Assembly (NCBI GenBank): GCA_016932235.1
Contig: JAFGDF010000276.1
Location: forward strand, 1-25,555
Origin: Deltaproteobacteria bacterium
GTDB lineage: Bacteria; Desulfobacterota; DSM-4660; Desulfatiglandales; HGW-15
Length of the DNA: 25,555 nucleotides
Direction of reading: 5' to 3'
Positions within the stretch are counted from its first letter, which is position 1. Each line of letters starts with the position of its first letter. Both the position numbers and the translations under genes were made by a program. The notes below the pieces were generated by a model, which saw only the letters and a program-made list of their open reading frames with translations, had not been told where the DNA came from and searched no databases. Shown here piece after piece: positions 1-7,192 of this stretch.

Positions 1-873
1 CTCATTGCATCCTATATTTTTAATGAGTTTCGGCCGAGAGTCGGATCGGCTCCCATCGCAAGGTTTGTCCTTGGAGCATTTGCCATGATCGGCGCTCTGG
101 TCTTTCTTGGTTGCCCCTGGAGGGCGCTTTTGCGTCTTGCGGGCGGTGACGGTAACGCCATAATAGGGCTGGCAGGGCTGGCATTTGGAATCTGGATCGG
201 CACGCTTTTCTTAAAAAGCGGATATAACCTGGGCCGAAACCAAAAAACTTATACTTCAATGGGCTGGCTTTTTCCTTTGATCATGCTGGGTTTTCTTGTC
301 CTGCGATTGGCCTTCCCGCCGGTGGAAGGAGAGGCAAAAAGCGGCGTCCTTTTTTACAGCCTCAAAGGACCTGGGTTCATGCATGCCGCCTTGATCGTCT
401 CTCTTATAATCGGCCTGGCCATAGGTTTTCTCGCCCAAAGGAGCCGGTTTTGCACCATGGGCGCAATTCGGGATCTTATCCTGTTCCGTCAAACCCACCT
501 GTTCATGGGATTTTGCACCCTTGCTGTTTTTGCCTTTTTAACCAACCTGTTGGTTGGGCAATTTAACGCCGGCTTCAACGGTCAACCCGTAGCTCATACA
601 ATGCACATCTGGAACTTTGCAGGTATGACACTGGCAGGTCTCGCCTTCGCCCTTGGGGGAGGATGTCCCGGCCGCCAGCTTTTTCTTGCCGGAGAAGGGG
701 ACGGGGATGCGGCGGTGTTTGTCCTGGGGATGATTGTTGGAGCGGGTTTTGCTCATAATTTCGGGTTGGCGAGCTCTCCCGGCGGTGTCGGCCCGCATGG
801 GATCGCCGCAGTCATTATCGGACTTATTGTTTGTCTGTTCATAGGATTTACCATGAGAAAAAAGATCGCGTAA
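1..873 (+). CDS. yedE: YedE-type selenium-associated membrane protein (5' truncated by window edge)
   Basis: The frame is open from base 1, so the gene begins outside the window; about 290 residues are visible, ending in TAA. The protein is very hydrophobic, with many membrane segments. It carries the conserved cysteine motifs of the YeeE/YedE family: GCPWR followed by LRLAGGD near visible residues 37-48, RSRFCTMGAIRD near 147-158, and GGCPGRQLFLAGEGDGD near 219-235. YeeE/YedE proteins are inner-membrane proteins that move sulfur (thiosulfate) species; the YedE branch accompanies selenium genes and is proposed to transport a selenium compound. The very close TusA, DUF3343 and DUF1858 partners downstream support the selenium branch over a plain thiosulfate importer. 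All key positions are Cys, with no in-frame TGA. The substrate is inferred, not shown. Confidence 0.9.
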   Translation, partial: LIASYIFNEFRPRVGSAPIARFVLGAFAMIGALVFLGCPWRALLRLAGGDGNAIIGLAGLAFGIWIGTLFLKSGYNLGRNQKTYTSMGWLFPLIMLGFLVLRLAFPPVEGEAKSGVLFYSLKGPGFMHAALIVSLIIGLAIGFLAQRSRFCTMGAIRDLILFRQTHLFMGFCTLAVFAFLTNLLVGQFNAGFNGQPVAHTMHIWNFAGMTLAGLAFALGGGCPGRQLFLAGEGDGDAAVFVLGMIVGAGFAHNFGLASSPGGVGPHGIAAVIIGLIVCLFIGFTMRKKIA

Positions 874-885
874 GGAGACATATTT

Positions 886-1104
886 ATGAGTACAGTTATA
901 GACGCAAGAGGGTTAAGCTGTCCACAGCCGGTCCTGATGACCATGGACGGAATCAAGAAGCAGGGCAAGGGCACGATTGAAATCCTGGTTGACACTGATA
1001 CATCAAAAGAAAACGTCAGCCGCGCCGCAGGAAGCCTGCAATGGGACGTAATGGATATCCAGGAAGAGGGCGAAGGTTACCGGATCAAGATAAAAAAGGA
1101 TTAA
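886..1104 (+). CDS. TusA/SirA-like sulfurtransferase, YedF N-terminal type
   Basis: A 72-residue protein forming one complete TusA domain. The N-terminal strand VIDARGLSCPQP holds the catalytic CPxP motif (Cys12-Pro-Gln-Pro15), which in this family carries a persulfide (or perselenide) between donor and acceptor proteins. AAGGAG sits at 873-878, 7 bases before the ATG, and the gap from yedE is 12 bases, so the genes are surely co-transcribed. Selenium-linked YedF proteins usually have this domain plus a DsrE-like C-terminal domain; here only the first is present, and the next gene may supply the second function. The active residue is encoded by TGT, so it is Cys and not selenocysteine. Family assignment is firm; the role in selenium transfer is inferred from the neighbours. 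Confidence 0.93.
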   Translation: MSTVIDARGLSCPQPVLMTMDGIKKQGKGTIEILVDTDTSKENVSRAAGSLQWDVMDIQEEGEGYRIKIKKD

Positions 1105-1111
1105 AGCCAAG

Positions 1112-1660
1112 ATGTACGCGCTATTTAAAAGGTTAAAGACCCATAACAGGCCGGAGGCAGGGAATACGGACAGGGGGATACTTGTTTTTGAAAACACCAG
1201 CGAGGTGATCCGGGCGGAAAATGTGCTTAAGGCAAAGGACTACAGAATCAGGGTCATGGGCCCCCCGCCGGAAATAAGGAGCGGCTGCGACCTGGTCATC
1301 GAGTTTCCCCTTATTGAGGAACTGGATATCCTCAGGATATTACGGGACGCCGACGTATCCCCTCTTCAGGTAGTGCCGGTAAACAGCCCCTTACTGCAAC
1401 CAGTAGACCTCTTTCAGATAAAAGACTTTGGTCGCTACATCATGATAAGGGCCGCAAACATGAAGCTCACGGTCGACAAGGAAACCCAAACGATCGTCAA
1501 TATTTCGGGGGGTGGATGTCCCGACGTCCCATATCTTGCAAAAGAAATGGTTGGAAAATCCATGACCAATGCCCCCAGCCCCAGGGACATAGGGCATACC
1601 CTGTGTGGATATGCACTGCAACTGGCCTGGGAGGAGATGAATCGTCAATGCTTGCGATAG
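1112..1660 (+). CDS. DUF3343 (putative Se/S carrier) protein with extra C-terminal Cys domain
   Basis: A 182-residue protein. Residues 22-100 look like DUF3343, a small domain found beside selenium genes and described as a putative Se/S carrier: a strand ILVFENTSEVIRAENVLK, then a PPPEIRSGCDLVIEFP stretch with Cys59. DUF3343 proteins are often only about 80-100 residues. Here a second part follows, residues 108-178, with NISGGGCPDVPYLAKEMVGK (Cys136) and TLCGYALQLAWEEM (Cys165), which I do not recognise. The GGCP signature recalls the cysteine loops of YedE and may be another carrier site; this is inference. The gene starts 7 bases after the TusA gene and its 3' end overlaps the next start by 13 bases, indicating translational coupling. 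Confidence 0.8.
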   Translation: MYALFKRLKTHNRPEAGNTDRGILVFENTSEVIRAENVLKAKDYRIRVMGPPPEIRSGCDLVIEFPLIEELDILRILRDADVSPLQVVPVNSPLLQPVDLFQIKDFGRYIMIRAANMKLTVDKETQTIVNISGGGCPDVPYLAKEMVGKSMTNAPSPRDIGHTLCGYALQLAWEEMNRQCLR

Positions 1661-2538
1661 TAGGCACCATACCGGAAGAGGATTTTCCCCTGACTGCAGG
1701 GGAAGTCCGCCTTGAAAAGGACAGCATCCTTGCGGACGGGAAAAAGGTTCCAGTCAACCGCGGGACGCCGGCCCTAATCGCAGCGGCCATAAAGGCCGGA
1801 GAGGCCTTGAATCTTCCCCTTCCCTGTGGTTATCTTGTGGGCGATACAGGCCTGGGACATGGAAGCAGACGACTGTATGAATACCTGGAAAAGGAACTCC
1901 CTCATTCTGATTTTTCAGCGATCATCTTTCACTACCTGCAGCCCGATGTGGACTGGCATAACAGGATTATCTTCGCGATTGAAAAAATGCGGCCGCGACC
2001 CCTACTAATGGCGGACGCCGGGTTCATGTATGCGGCCAAGATGAGCGGACTGGCTGAATCCTACGAGCTTTTCACGCCTGACACGGGAGAACTTGCCTTC
2101 CTGGCCGACGAGGAGGCCCCTCACCCTTTTTACACGCGCGGGTTTATCCTTCATGATGAGAACCGTATAGAAGATCTCATAAGACGAAGCTATGAGCATA
2201 ATAATGCCGCAAATTTTCTCCTGGTCAAGGGGAAGCAGGACCATGTTGCATCAAGGGAAGGAATAATGGCTGTTATAGACAGCCCGGCCCATGAGGCCAT
2301 GGAGGCCATGGGCGGAACCGGAGATACCCTCTCCGGTATTGTCTCCGTCCTGATTGCATCTGGCATGGAAACCCTACGGGCCGCGGTTACGGCATGCCGT
2401 ATCAACAGGATCGCCGGTCATTACGCCAAACCGAGCCCCGCTTCCCATGTGATGGAGATGATATCGCACATACCCAGGGCCATGGAGGATGTCTTGAATA
2501 AAGGAGTGAAAAGGTATGAATCAAGCAATCACGGATGA
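1648..2538 (+). CDS. NnrD/YjeF C-terminal-like ribokinase-fold protein
   Basis: A 296-residue protein of the ADP-dependent NAD(P)H-hydrate dehydratase / carbohydrate kinase fold. Seen: ADAGFMYAA near residue 122, LFTPDTGELAFL at 141-152 (compare the LTPHPGE motif of NnrD), LLVKGKQDHVA near 191, and the nucleotide-site loop MGGTGDTLSGIV at 221-232 with the catalytic-type Asp226. I chose the ATG at 1648 because GAGGAG lies at 1631-1636 and MLAIVGTIPE begins the fold; the frame is open further upstream but that part overlaps the DUF3343 gene and looks non-homologous. The N-terminal epimerase half of NnrE/NnrD fusions is absent. Its place inside a selenium operon suggests a substrate other than NAD(P)H hydrate, but nothing in the sequence proves this. 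Confidence 0.78.
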   Translation: MLAIVGTIPEEDFPLTAGEVRLEKDSILADGKKVPVNRGTPALIAAAIKAGEALNLPLPCGYLVGDTGLGHGSRRLYEYLEKELPHSDFSAIIFHYLQPDVDWHNRIIFAIEKMRPRPLLMADAGFMYAAKMSGLAESYELFTPDTGELAFLADEEAPHPFYTRGFILHDENRIEDLIRRSYEHNNAANFLLVKGKQDHVASREGIMAVIDSPAHEAMEAMGGTGDTLSGIVSVLIASGMETLRAAVTACRINRIAGHYAKPSPASHVMEMISHIPRAMEDVLNKGVKRYESSNHG

Positions 2539-2752
2539 AAAAATGACCATTAATCCAGAAATGACCATCCTGGATATTGTATCCAGGTATCGGCAGACCG
2601 AGGCAATATTCAGGAAATATGATGATAAGGCCGGTGTCTGCCTTTGCTGCCAGGCCCTCTTCGATCCGTTGAGAGACGTTGTGAATCAATACGGTCTCGA
2701 CATTGAGGAGATAATGTCTAAACTGGAAGCGGTTATCAAAGACCGTTCATAA
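2516..2752 (+). CDS. DUF1858 domain protein (redox-disulfide/ScdA_N-like)
   Basis: A 78-residue protein. MTINPEMTILDIVSRYRQTEAIFRKY at residues 10-35 is the typical DUF1858 opening, a helical domain also seen in front of hybrid-cluster-associated and ScdA-type proteins. It is followed by a Cys-rich loop GVCLCCQALF (a CxCC arrangement near residues 41-44) and a C-terminal helix pair. Such proteins are thought to use a redox disulfide or bind a metal centre. The start overlaps the end of the preceding gene by 23 bases, with AGGAG upstream at 2502-2506, so it is the translationally coupled last gene of the selenium operon. The exact partner is unknown. Confidence 0.82.
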   Translation: MNQAITDEKMTINPEMTILDIVSRYRQTEAIFRKYDDKAGVCLCCQALFDPLRDVVNQYGLDIEEIMSKLEAVIKDRS

Positions 2753-2783
2753 TCCCCATTTTTCTCGCAACAGCAATGGAGAT
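2753..2783. terminator. Weak imperfect hairpin between convergent operons
   Basis: The short gap between the converging selenium and FecBCD operons contains ATCCCCATT and AATGGAGAT (about 2753-2784), which pair with one mismatch over 9 positions around a loop of about 14 bases. There is no clear T tract after it on either strand. It may slow transcription from both sides but is a poor terminator; low confidence. Confidence 0.25.
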
Positions 2784-3332
2784 TTAAGCCCGCGTTATTG
2801 CCTCCTGTATCTGCTCCATCCAGTCTGAAACTTTGATATTCTCAGCAGAATAATAACTTGTCGTGTATGGTTTTATATCGATGATCGGGCTGCCGTCAAT
2901 GGCCTCGAGCCCCTGAACCTTTAATATGTTTTCCTTTATCTCCAGAAGCCGCACTGCGGTGACCAGCACAGGGTTGGGCCGGGCCGGGCTGCACGTGGAA
3001 AAGATCCCCACCAGCGGAAAGGCCTTTTGTCCCATGGGATGGACCCTCGTCAACAGTCGGCCGCTTGCAGGCAAAAGGTGCGGCCAGTAAATGACAAGGA
3101 TATGGGAAAAATCCTCCAGCCCGTCCAGAATCCCTTCAAGCTCCGGGCTTATTACCAGTTCGGAGACAAGGGAACGAATATTTTTGGCCCTGCTTGCCGC
3201 CATTTTGAGTCCCTTCGCGATCTCGATATCTTTTCCTTTTGCCTTCAGGCTCGGGGCCTTGATCTCGCTCCTGACAAAACCTACCGGTCTTAAAATCATC
3301 TCCTCATATTTGAAATTATCCATAACCGTCAT
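2784..3332 (-). CDS. TrmO/TsaA-like tRNA (t6A37) methyltransferase family protein
   Basis: A 182-residue protein of the TsaA/UPF0066 beta-barrel family; TrmO of E. coli uses SAM to methylate N6 of threonylcarbamoyladenosine-37 in tRNA-Thr. Seen: ILRPVGFVRSEIK at 13-25, GLEDFSHILVIYWPH at 71-85, FSTCSPARPNP at 111-121 and GLEAIDGSPIIDIKPY at 141-156. The usual motif is close to TRSPxRPNP; here the first Arg is Cys114, a change that may matter. It lacks the C-terminal extension of the 235-residue E. coli enzyme. AGGAAGG lies just upstream of the ATG. It is the last gene of the transporter operon. TsaA-like proteins in anaerobes often sit beside metal or cofactor genes, so a non-tRNA substrate is possible. 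Confidence 0.82.
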   Translation of the reverse strand: MTVMDNFKYEEMILRPVGFVRSEIKAPSLKAKGKDIEIAKGLKMAASRAKNIRSLVSELVISPELEGILDGLEDFSHILVIYWPHLLPASGRLLTRVHPMGQKAFPLVGIFSTCSPARPNPVLVTAVRLLEIKENILKVQGLEAIDGSPIIDIKPYTTSYYSAENIKVSDWMEQIQEAITRA

Positions 3333-3354
3333 TTATAATCCTTCCTGTTGCCCG

Positions 3355-3963
3355 TTATCTCTTTGTCGCGCTTAAAAAATATCCGTATCGATCATCAGTA
3401 ATGAATACAATATCCAATCCTGCATCGTCAAAGAGTCCCCTCATCTCGCGTTCCCCGGGCATCATATCCATTTTCACCGCCGTCCCTGCCTTTCGATGGA
3501 GGTCGTTGATCTCGTTCAGGTTGATAAAATGGAAAAGAATAAGCCTGGCCCCGGGCCTGAGGGCCGCTGAAAAAATATTGATGACCTTTTTCTTGTCTTC
3601 AAAATGGGGAAATACCTGGTGACATAGAATCATATCATAGCTCTTTTCCCCTGCCGGAAAATCTTCCACGGCACACAGGTGAATCTCCACATTATCCCTC
3701 CCTCTGTTTCTGTGAATGGCCGCATCAATCATCATCGGGCTGATATCAAGGGCAACAACGCGCCCTTCTTCACCGGTCTTGTCTGAGAGGATCTCCGTTA
3801 ACCTTCCCGTGCCGCAACCCGGCTCAAGGATCCTGAAACCTCTCAAAGGGCCGGCGTGTTGGAAAAGACGATCCAGCTTTTCGATTTCATCAGGCCCATA
3901 TTCGGATGATGCCCACGGGGCAATAACGTTCTCATCAAAATAGGCAGCTTTAGCTCTATACAT
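3355..3963 (-). CDS. Class I SAM-dependent methyltransferase
   Basis: A 202-residue Rossmann methyltransferase. The SAM-binding glycine loop FRILEPGCGTGRLTE spans residues 43-57. It is followed by VVALDISPMMIDAA (acidic residue at the end of strand 2) and SYDMILCHQVFPHF (motif near strand 4), then ARLILFHFINLNE. The fold is certain but the substrate cannot be read from the sequence. The gene starts 3 bases after the stop of the periplasmic binding protein, with GGAAGA overlapping the end of that gene, and is followed 22 bases later by the TrmO-like gene. Being locked into a metal-chelate transporter operon suggests it acts on the transported compound, a corrinoid or a chelator, or on tRNA with its neighbour; this is inference. 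Confidence 0.87.
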   Translation of the reverse strand: MYRAKAAYFDENVIAPWASSEYGPDEIEKLDRLFQHAGPLRGFRILEPGCGTGRLTEILSDKTGEEGRVVALDISPMMIDAAIHRNRGRDNVEIHLCAVEDFPAGEKSYDMILCHQVFPHFEDKKKVINIFSAALRPGARLILFHFINLNEINDLHRKAGTAVKMDMMPGEREMRGLFDDAGLDIVFITDDRYGYFLSATKR

Positions 3964-3966
3964 AAA

Positions 3967-5070
3967 TCATTCTTCCAGGTATCCCGGCACATCTCCGAGG
4001 CGACCGAAATCCTTGGCCACCTCCTTATAGACAGGCTTACCCAGAAGAAAACCATATACCTGGTCAGCCTTTACCTCAATATCAATGTCACTGAACCTGT
4101 TGGGATAAAGGATCTTTCCAACCGTATAGGCATCAGCGATTACCGTTCCCAGATTTGTCATATACCAGTTAAAAGAATGGAGAATATGTACACGCCTGTT
4201 CCTGAACGCGCTCAACCCGCCATAAAAATTGGGTTTCTTTATATAATCCTGTTTAACCAGTTCATATCCGCCGCTGTCAATGAAAATAATATCAGGATTC
4301 CACGTCAGAATCTTTTCCTTATCCACAAAAAGATGGCCTTCCTTATCTCCGGAAATGGCTATGTTCCTGGCTTTCACCCATTCAAAAGGCGCATACATTG
4401 TTTCAGTGCTCTCAATACCGTGTGTGCCTTTAAAACCGATCCCGCCGACATATACAGCCTGTTTTTGATCTTCTGAAATTCCCCGGACCCTTTTATTCAA
4501 ATCCCTTCTTGCACCTTCTATGAACTCTATCACTGAAGCCGCACGACTTTCCTCATCAAGAATCCGGCCGACAAGGAGAATAGAATCATATACTGCCTCG
4601 GTAAATGTCCCGAAAGGGCCGTAGGAAAGGACTATTATAGGAATGCCGATCTTATTTTGCAGGTTATCCGCATTTGGGCCATCCATGTAGCTGATAAAAA
4701 TGACGTCTGGATCTGCAGCCAACACCTTTTCAAGATCCGGCTCTTTATTTATGGTATTCGGTCCGCCAGGTCCTATGGATGGTAGTTTCCACAATTCACT
4801 GCTGGCGATCCAGTAGGGCCTTGTCCTTGGATTGGCATTTTCGATATCCTCCACGGCCACCACCCTGTCTTTTCCGCCTGTATAGACGATCAACCTGAGT
4901 GTCCCGGGTGATATGCATACTATTCGTTCAGGCGTTTTTACAAGAGATACTTCACGGCCGGCCATGTCCGTGACCGTTATCTTTTCCAAGGCCATACAGC
5001 GCCCTGCAACCGTCATTAATGTTATTGCCAGTGCAAAACAGCATGTTTTCGTCAACCACACCTTAATCAT
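3967..5070 (-). CDS. FecB/BtuF-type periplasmic substrate-binding protein of ABC importer
   Basis: About 367 residues. The N-terminus has a signal peptide (basic MIKVWLTK, a hydrophobic stretch CFALAITLMTVAG, then CMALEKITV). There is no canonical lipobox, so it is probably soluble in the periplasm. The body is a Peripla_BP_2/TroA-like fold: ITVTDMAGREVSL, PERIVCISPGTLRLIVYTGG, ADPDVIFISYMDG, WNPDIIFIDSGG. I chose the ATG at 5070 rather than the in-frame ATG at 5091 because AGGAGAT (5077-5083) is spaced 6 bases from 5070 and the signal peptide starts there. It overlaps the ATPase stop. The family binds ferric siderophores, haem, cobalamin or related chelates; the ligand here is unknown. Confidence 0.88.
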   Translation of the reverse strand: MIKVWLTKTCCFALAITLMTVAGRCMALEKITVTDMAGREVSLVKTPERIVCISPGTLRLIVYTGGKDRVVAVEDIENANPRTRPYWIASSELWKLPSIGPGGPNTINKEPDLEKVLAADPDVIFISYMDGPNADNLQNKIGIPIIVLSYGPFGTFTEAVYDSILLVGRILDEESRAASVIEFIEGARRDLNKRVRGISEDQKQAVYVGGIGFKGTHGIESTETMYAPFEWVKARNIAISGDKEGHLFVDKEKILTWNPDIIFIDSGGYELVKQDYIKKPNFYGGLSAFRNRRVHILHSFNWYMTNLGTVIADAYTVGKILYPNRFSDIDIEVKADQVYGFLLGKPVYKEVAKDFGRLGDVPGYLEE

Positions 5071-5845
5071 TTTCCAATCTCCTGTCATCAACTTCTACGG
5101 GTATAACAACTCCATGTTTATCGATCTTGCTGATTATGACCTTTACCCCGTATGTCATCTCGATATCTTCCGGCGTGACCATCTCTTTTTCCGCCAGAAA
5201 ATGGACTTTTCCTTTTTTAAGCATCAAAAAGCGATCCACGAACCTCATGGCCAGATTGATATCATGCAGGGCCACGATAGCGGAGATCCGGTAGTCTCTT
5301 ACCGCCCCCCTTATTATCTCCATAACCTGTAACTGATTCTTGAGATCCAGATTACTTGTAGGTTCATCAAGCAGCAGGACCTCGGGTTCCTGGACCAATG
5401 CGCGTGCGATAATGACCTTCTGATATTCGCCGCCGCTCAGTCTATCGACCGGCCTCGTTGCCAGGTGTTCCAGATCAAGACGTTTGAGAATATCCTCCAC
5501 GATCAAAAGATCCCTCGTTGAGGCCGACCATTGGATATAAGGTTTACGGCCCAGCAGTACCGCTTCAAACACGGTAAAGGATTCTTCACTGTATTTCTGG
5601 GGGACATAGCCAAAATGCATGCCTATTTCCCTGCGTCGCATCTTCTGAACATTATATTCATCCAGCATAACCGTCCCGGCCTTGGGTTTGAGGATGCGGT
5701 TGACACACTTGAGCAGCGTGGATTTACCAGCCCCGTTAATGCCAAGGACCCCCAGGATCTCTCCGGGCAAAAGATTAAAGCTCACCCCGTCCAGTATGGG
5801 ATGATGGTTATAGCTGAATTCAATCCCTTTGACTTTCAGATTCAT
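5063..5845 (-). CDS. FecE/FepC-type ABC transporter ATP-binding protein
   Basis: A 260-residue ABC ATPase. Walker A is GINGAGKST at 35-43, the Q loop lies in GYVPQKYSEES, the signature is LSGGEYQKV near 136, Walker B is VLLLDEPTSNLD near 155-166, and the switch histidine is in ALHDINLAM. The sequence follows the iron-chelate/cobalamin (FecE, BtuD) subfamily. Its start overlaps the permease stop as ATGA, with AGGAG just upstream, so the two are translationally coupled. It drives import through the adjacent permease, using substrate delivered by the downstream binding protein. Confidence 0.95.
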   Translation of the reverse strand: MNLKVKGIEFSYNHHPILDGVSFNLLPGEILGVLGINGAGKSTLLKCVNRILKPKAGTVMLDEYNVQKMRRREIGMHFGYVPQKYSEESFTVFEAVLLGRKPYIQWSASTRDLLIVEDILKRLDLEHLATRPVDRLSGGEYQKVIIARALVQEPEVLLLDEPTSNLDLKNQLQVMEIIRGAVRDYRISAIVALHDINLAMRFVDRFLMLKKGKVHFLAEKEMVTPEDIEMTYGVKVIISKIDKHGVVIPVEVDDRRLEND

Positions 5846-6936
5846 CTCCTGAACCCCTTCAATAAAAGATATAAGAACAGGGGTGCGCCCATGAAAGATG
5901 TCAAAACCCCTACGGGCAAGGTGCCTGAGCCGACGATCAGCCTGCCCAGCGTATCAGCAACAAGCAGCAGCAGGGAACCGATAAGACAGGAATAGGGTAT
6001 GAGCAGGCCGTGATCGTGACCCCCGAGGCGTCGACCGATGTGCGGAGCCAGTAGTCCTAAAAAGGCAATGACCCCGTGGAAAGCTGTAGCCAGGGCTGCA
6101 ACCAGGGCTGCAAGAAACATCCCCATCATTCTCAGCCGACTGATCTCTACTCCCAGGCCCTTTGCCGAATCATCCCCCGTTGCAAGGGCGTTCAGATCCC
6201 AGCGGTGAAGTGAAAAGTAAACAATAACGCACGCTGTAACAAACGCCAGTAAACCTATTTCCTTCCAGCTCGATCGGGCGACATCCCCGAATGTCCAGAA
6301 AACCACGGTAGCAATCTCCACATCCGTGGCAAAATACTGAATCAGGATCGTGCCGGATGTGAACAGAGAGGATAAAGCAACCCCCGCAAGGATAATGGAT
6401 TCGGGCGACATCTTCTTCAAGCGGGCCAGAAGAATGATGACCAGGGTAGCGGTAATAGCCCCCAAGAAGGCAAAAAAGGTCACCGCGTACATGTTCAGGA
6501 TCAGAAATGAACCTGAATCCGCGGTCCTCAACGCGCTTTGCCTCATATCCGCAGCACCCAGTATAACTATAGAAAAAGCAGCACCGAAGGCGGCACCCTG
6601 GCTTATTCCCAGCGTAAAGGGAGATGCCAGAGGGTTTCGGAGAAGGCTCTGTGTTGCCAGGCCTGAGAGTCCGAGCCCGCAACCGGTCACAATAGCTGCT
6701 AGGATACGTGGCATCCTGATATCCCATACCACGATATTGTACGCTCCGGTTTCAAGTCCCAAAACGGTCCGAATAATATTGAATATGGATATATCATAAG
6801 AGCCAACTGCTATTGACCATATTACCACGACAACAAGCGCTGAAAAAATACCTATCAACAGGTATACTTTTGGCCGAACAAAGGCTTCATGTGCTCTCAG
6901 GACATCTCCTATTCGCGCCTTATGTTCCGGATACAA
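5842..6936 (-). CDS. FecCD-family ABC transporter permease
   Basis: A 364-residue polytopic membrane protein. The family hallmark RMPRILAAIVTGCGLGLSG followed by LLRNPLASPFTLGISQGAAF is present near residues 83-122, and GVIAFLGLLAPHIGRRLGGHDH near 300. The start codon appears to be TTG (6934-6936); no in-frame ATG gives a full N-terminus before the first membrane segment (VYLLIGIFSALVVVVIW), and GAGGA lies further upstream than ideal. A weak start could keep membrane-protein synthesis low, but this is conjecture. It is the first gene of a five-gene operon preceded by a leader with a strong hairpin. Confidence 0.93.
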   Translation of the reverse strand: MYPEHKARIGDVLRAHEAFVRPKVYLLIGIFSALVVVVIWSIAVGSYDISIFNIIRTVLGLETGAYNIVVWDIRMPRILAAIVTGCGLGLSGLATQSLLRNPLASPFTLGISQGAAFGAAFSIVILGAADMRQSALRTADSGSFLILNMYAVTFFAFLGAITATLVIILLARLKKMSPESIILAGVALSSLFTSGTILIQYFATDVEIATVVFWTFGDVARSSWKEIGLLAFVTACVIVYFSLHRWDLNALATGDDSAKGLGVEISRLRMMGMFLAALVAALATAFHGVIAFLGLLAPHIGRRLGGHDHGLLIPYSCLIGSLLLLVADTLGRLIVGSGTLPVGVLTSFMGAPLFLYLLLKGFRR

Positions 6937-6964
6937 TTTAGCCGGTGTTTCGATAATATTTCCT

Positions 6965-7020
6965 CAAACGCAAAAGCCACGAGGAATATCACCCTGCTGG
7001 TGACCAACCTTCGTGGCTTT
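6965..7020 (-). ncRNA. Compound hairpin in the leader of the FecBCD operon (riboswitch or attenuator candidate)
   Basis: On the minus strand AAAAGCCACGA pairs with TCGTGGCTTTT (11 bp). After one bulged A the helix continues as GG/CC. After an internal loop it continues as TCACC/GGTGA closing a 5-base loop AGCAG. It lies about 30 bases before the TTG start of the permease and inside the predicted transcript. The 3' arm ends in TTTT then GCG, so termination would be weak; ligand binding, attenuation or mRNA stabilisation are alternatives. It does not show a B12 box or the size of a cobalamin riboswitch. The element is also nearly symmetric on the plus strand. Confidence 0.5.
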
Positions 7021-7084
7021 TATTAAATTGATCTTAAACTCTGTGTATCTTTAAAGGCTTCATACCTTTTTATATTACCTGTTA

Positions 7085-7113
7085 TTTTTAGACTGTCCGG
7101 ATCCTTTTGTCAA
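7085..7113 (-). promoter_or_regulatory. Sigma-70-type promoter candidate for the FecBCD operon
   Basis: On the minus strand TTGACA (plus coordinates 7108-7113) is followed after 17 bases by TAAAAA (7085-7090). It would start a leader of roughly 140 bases containing the compound hairpin. The -35 is perfect and the -10 matches 4 of 6 positions. It is back to back with the plus-strand cyclophilin promoter. Confidence 0.5.
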
Positions 7114-7136
7114 GATCTAATTTGGAAAACACCCTA

Positions 7137-7165
7137 TTGACACCCCTCGGGTTTTTCTTTATAGT
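7137..7165 (+). promoter_or_regulatory. Strong sigma-70-type promoter for cyclophilin-permease operon
   Basis: TTGACA at 7137-7142, exactly 17 bases, then TATAGT at 7160-7165. Transcription would start near 7172, leaving a leader of about 20 bases with AGGAGG at 7183-7188, four bases before the ATG. This is the best promoter match in the window and predicts high constitutive expression. Confidence 0.8.
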
Positions 7166-7192
7166 GCGCCGTTAATACATACAGGAGGATCC

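Noticed and set aside
886..1104. Selenocysteine in the TusA or YedE active sites
   Set aside because: The key codons are TGT/TGC and no in-frame TGA is bypassed.
1516..1647. Longer start for the NnrD-like gene at 1516
   Set aside because: The extension lies wholly inside the DUF3343 coding region, gives an unlikely Cys/Trp-rich sequence, and a good SD precedes 1648.
6937..7080. Cobalamin riboswitch for the BtuCDF-like operon
   Set aside because: The leader is short, and I find no B12 box or the expected multi-helix layout; only the compound hairpin is present.
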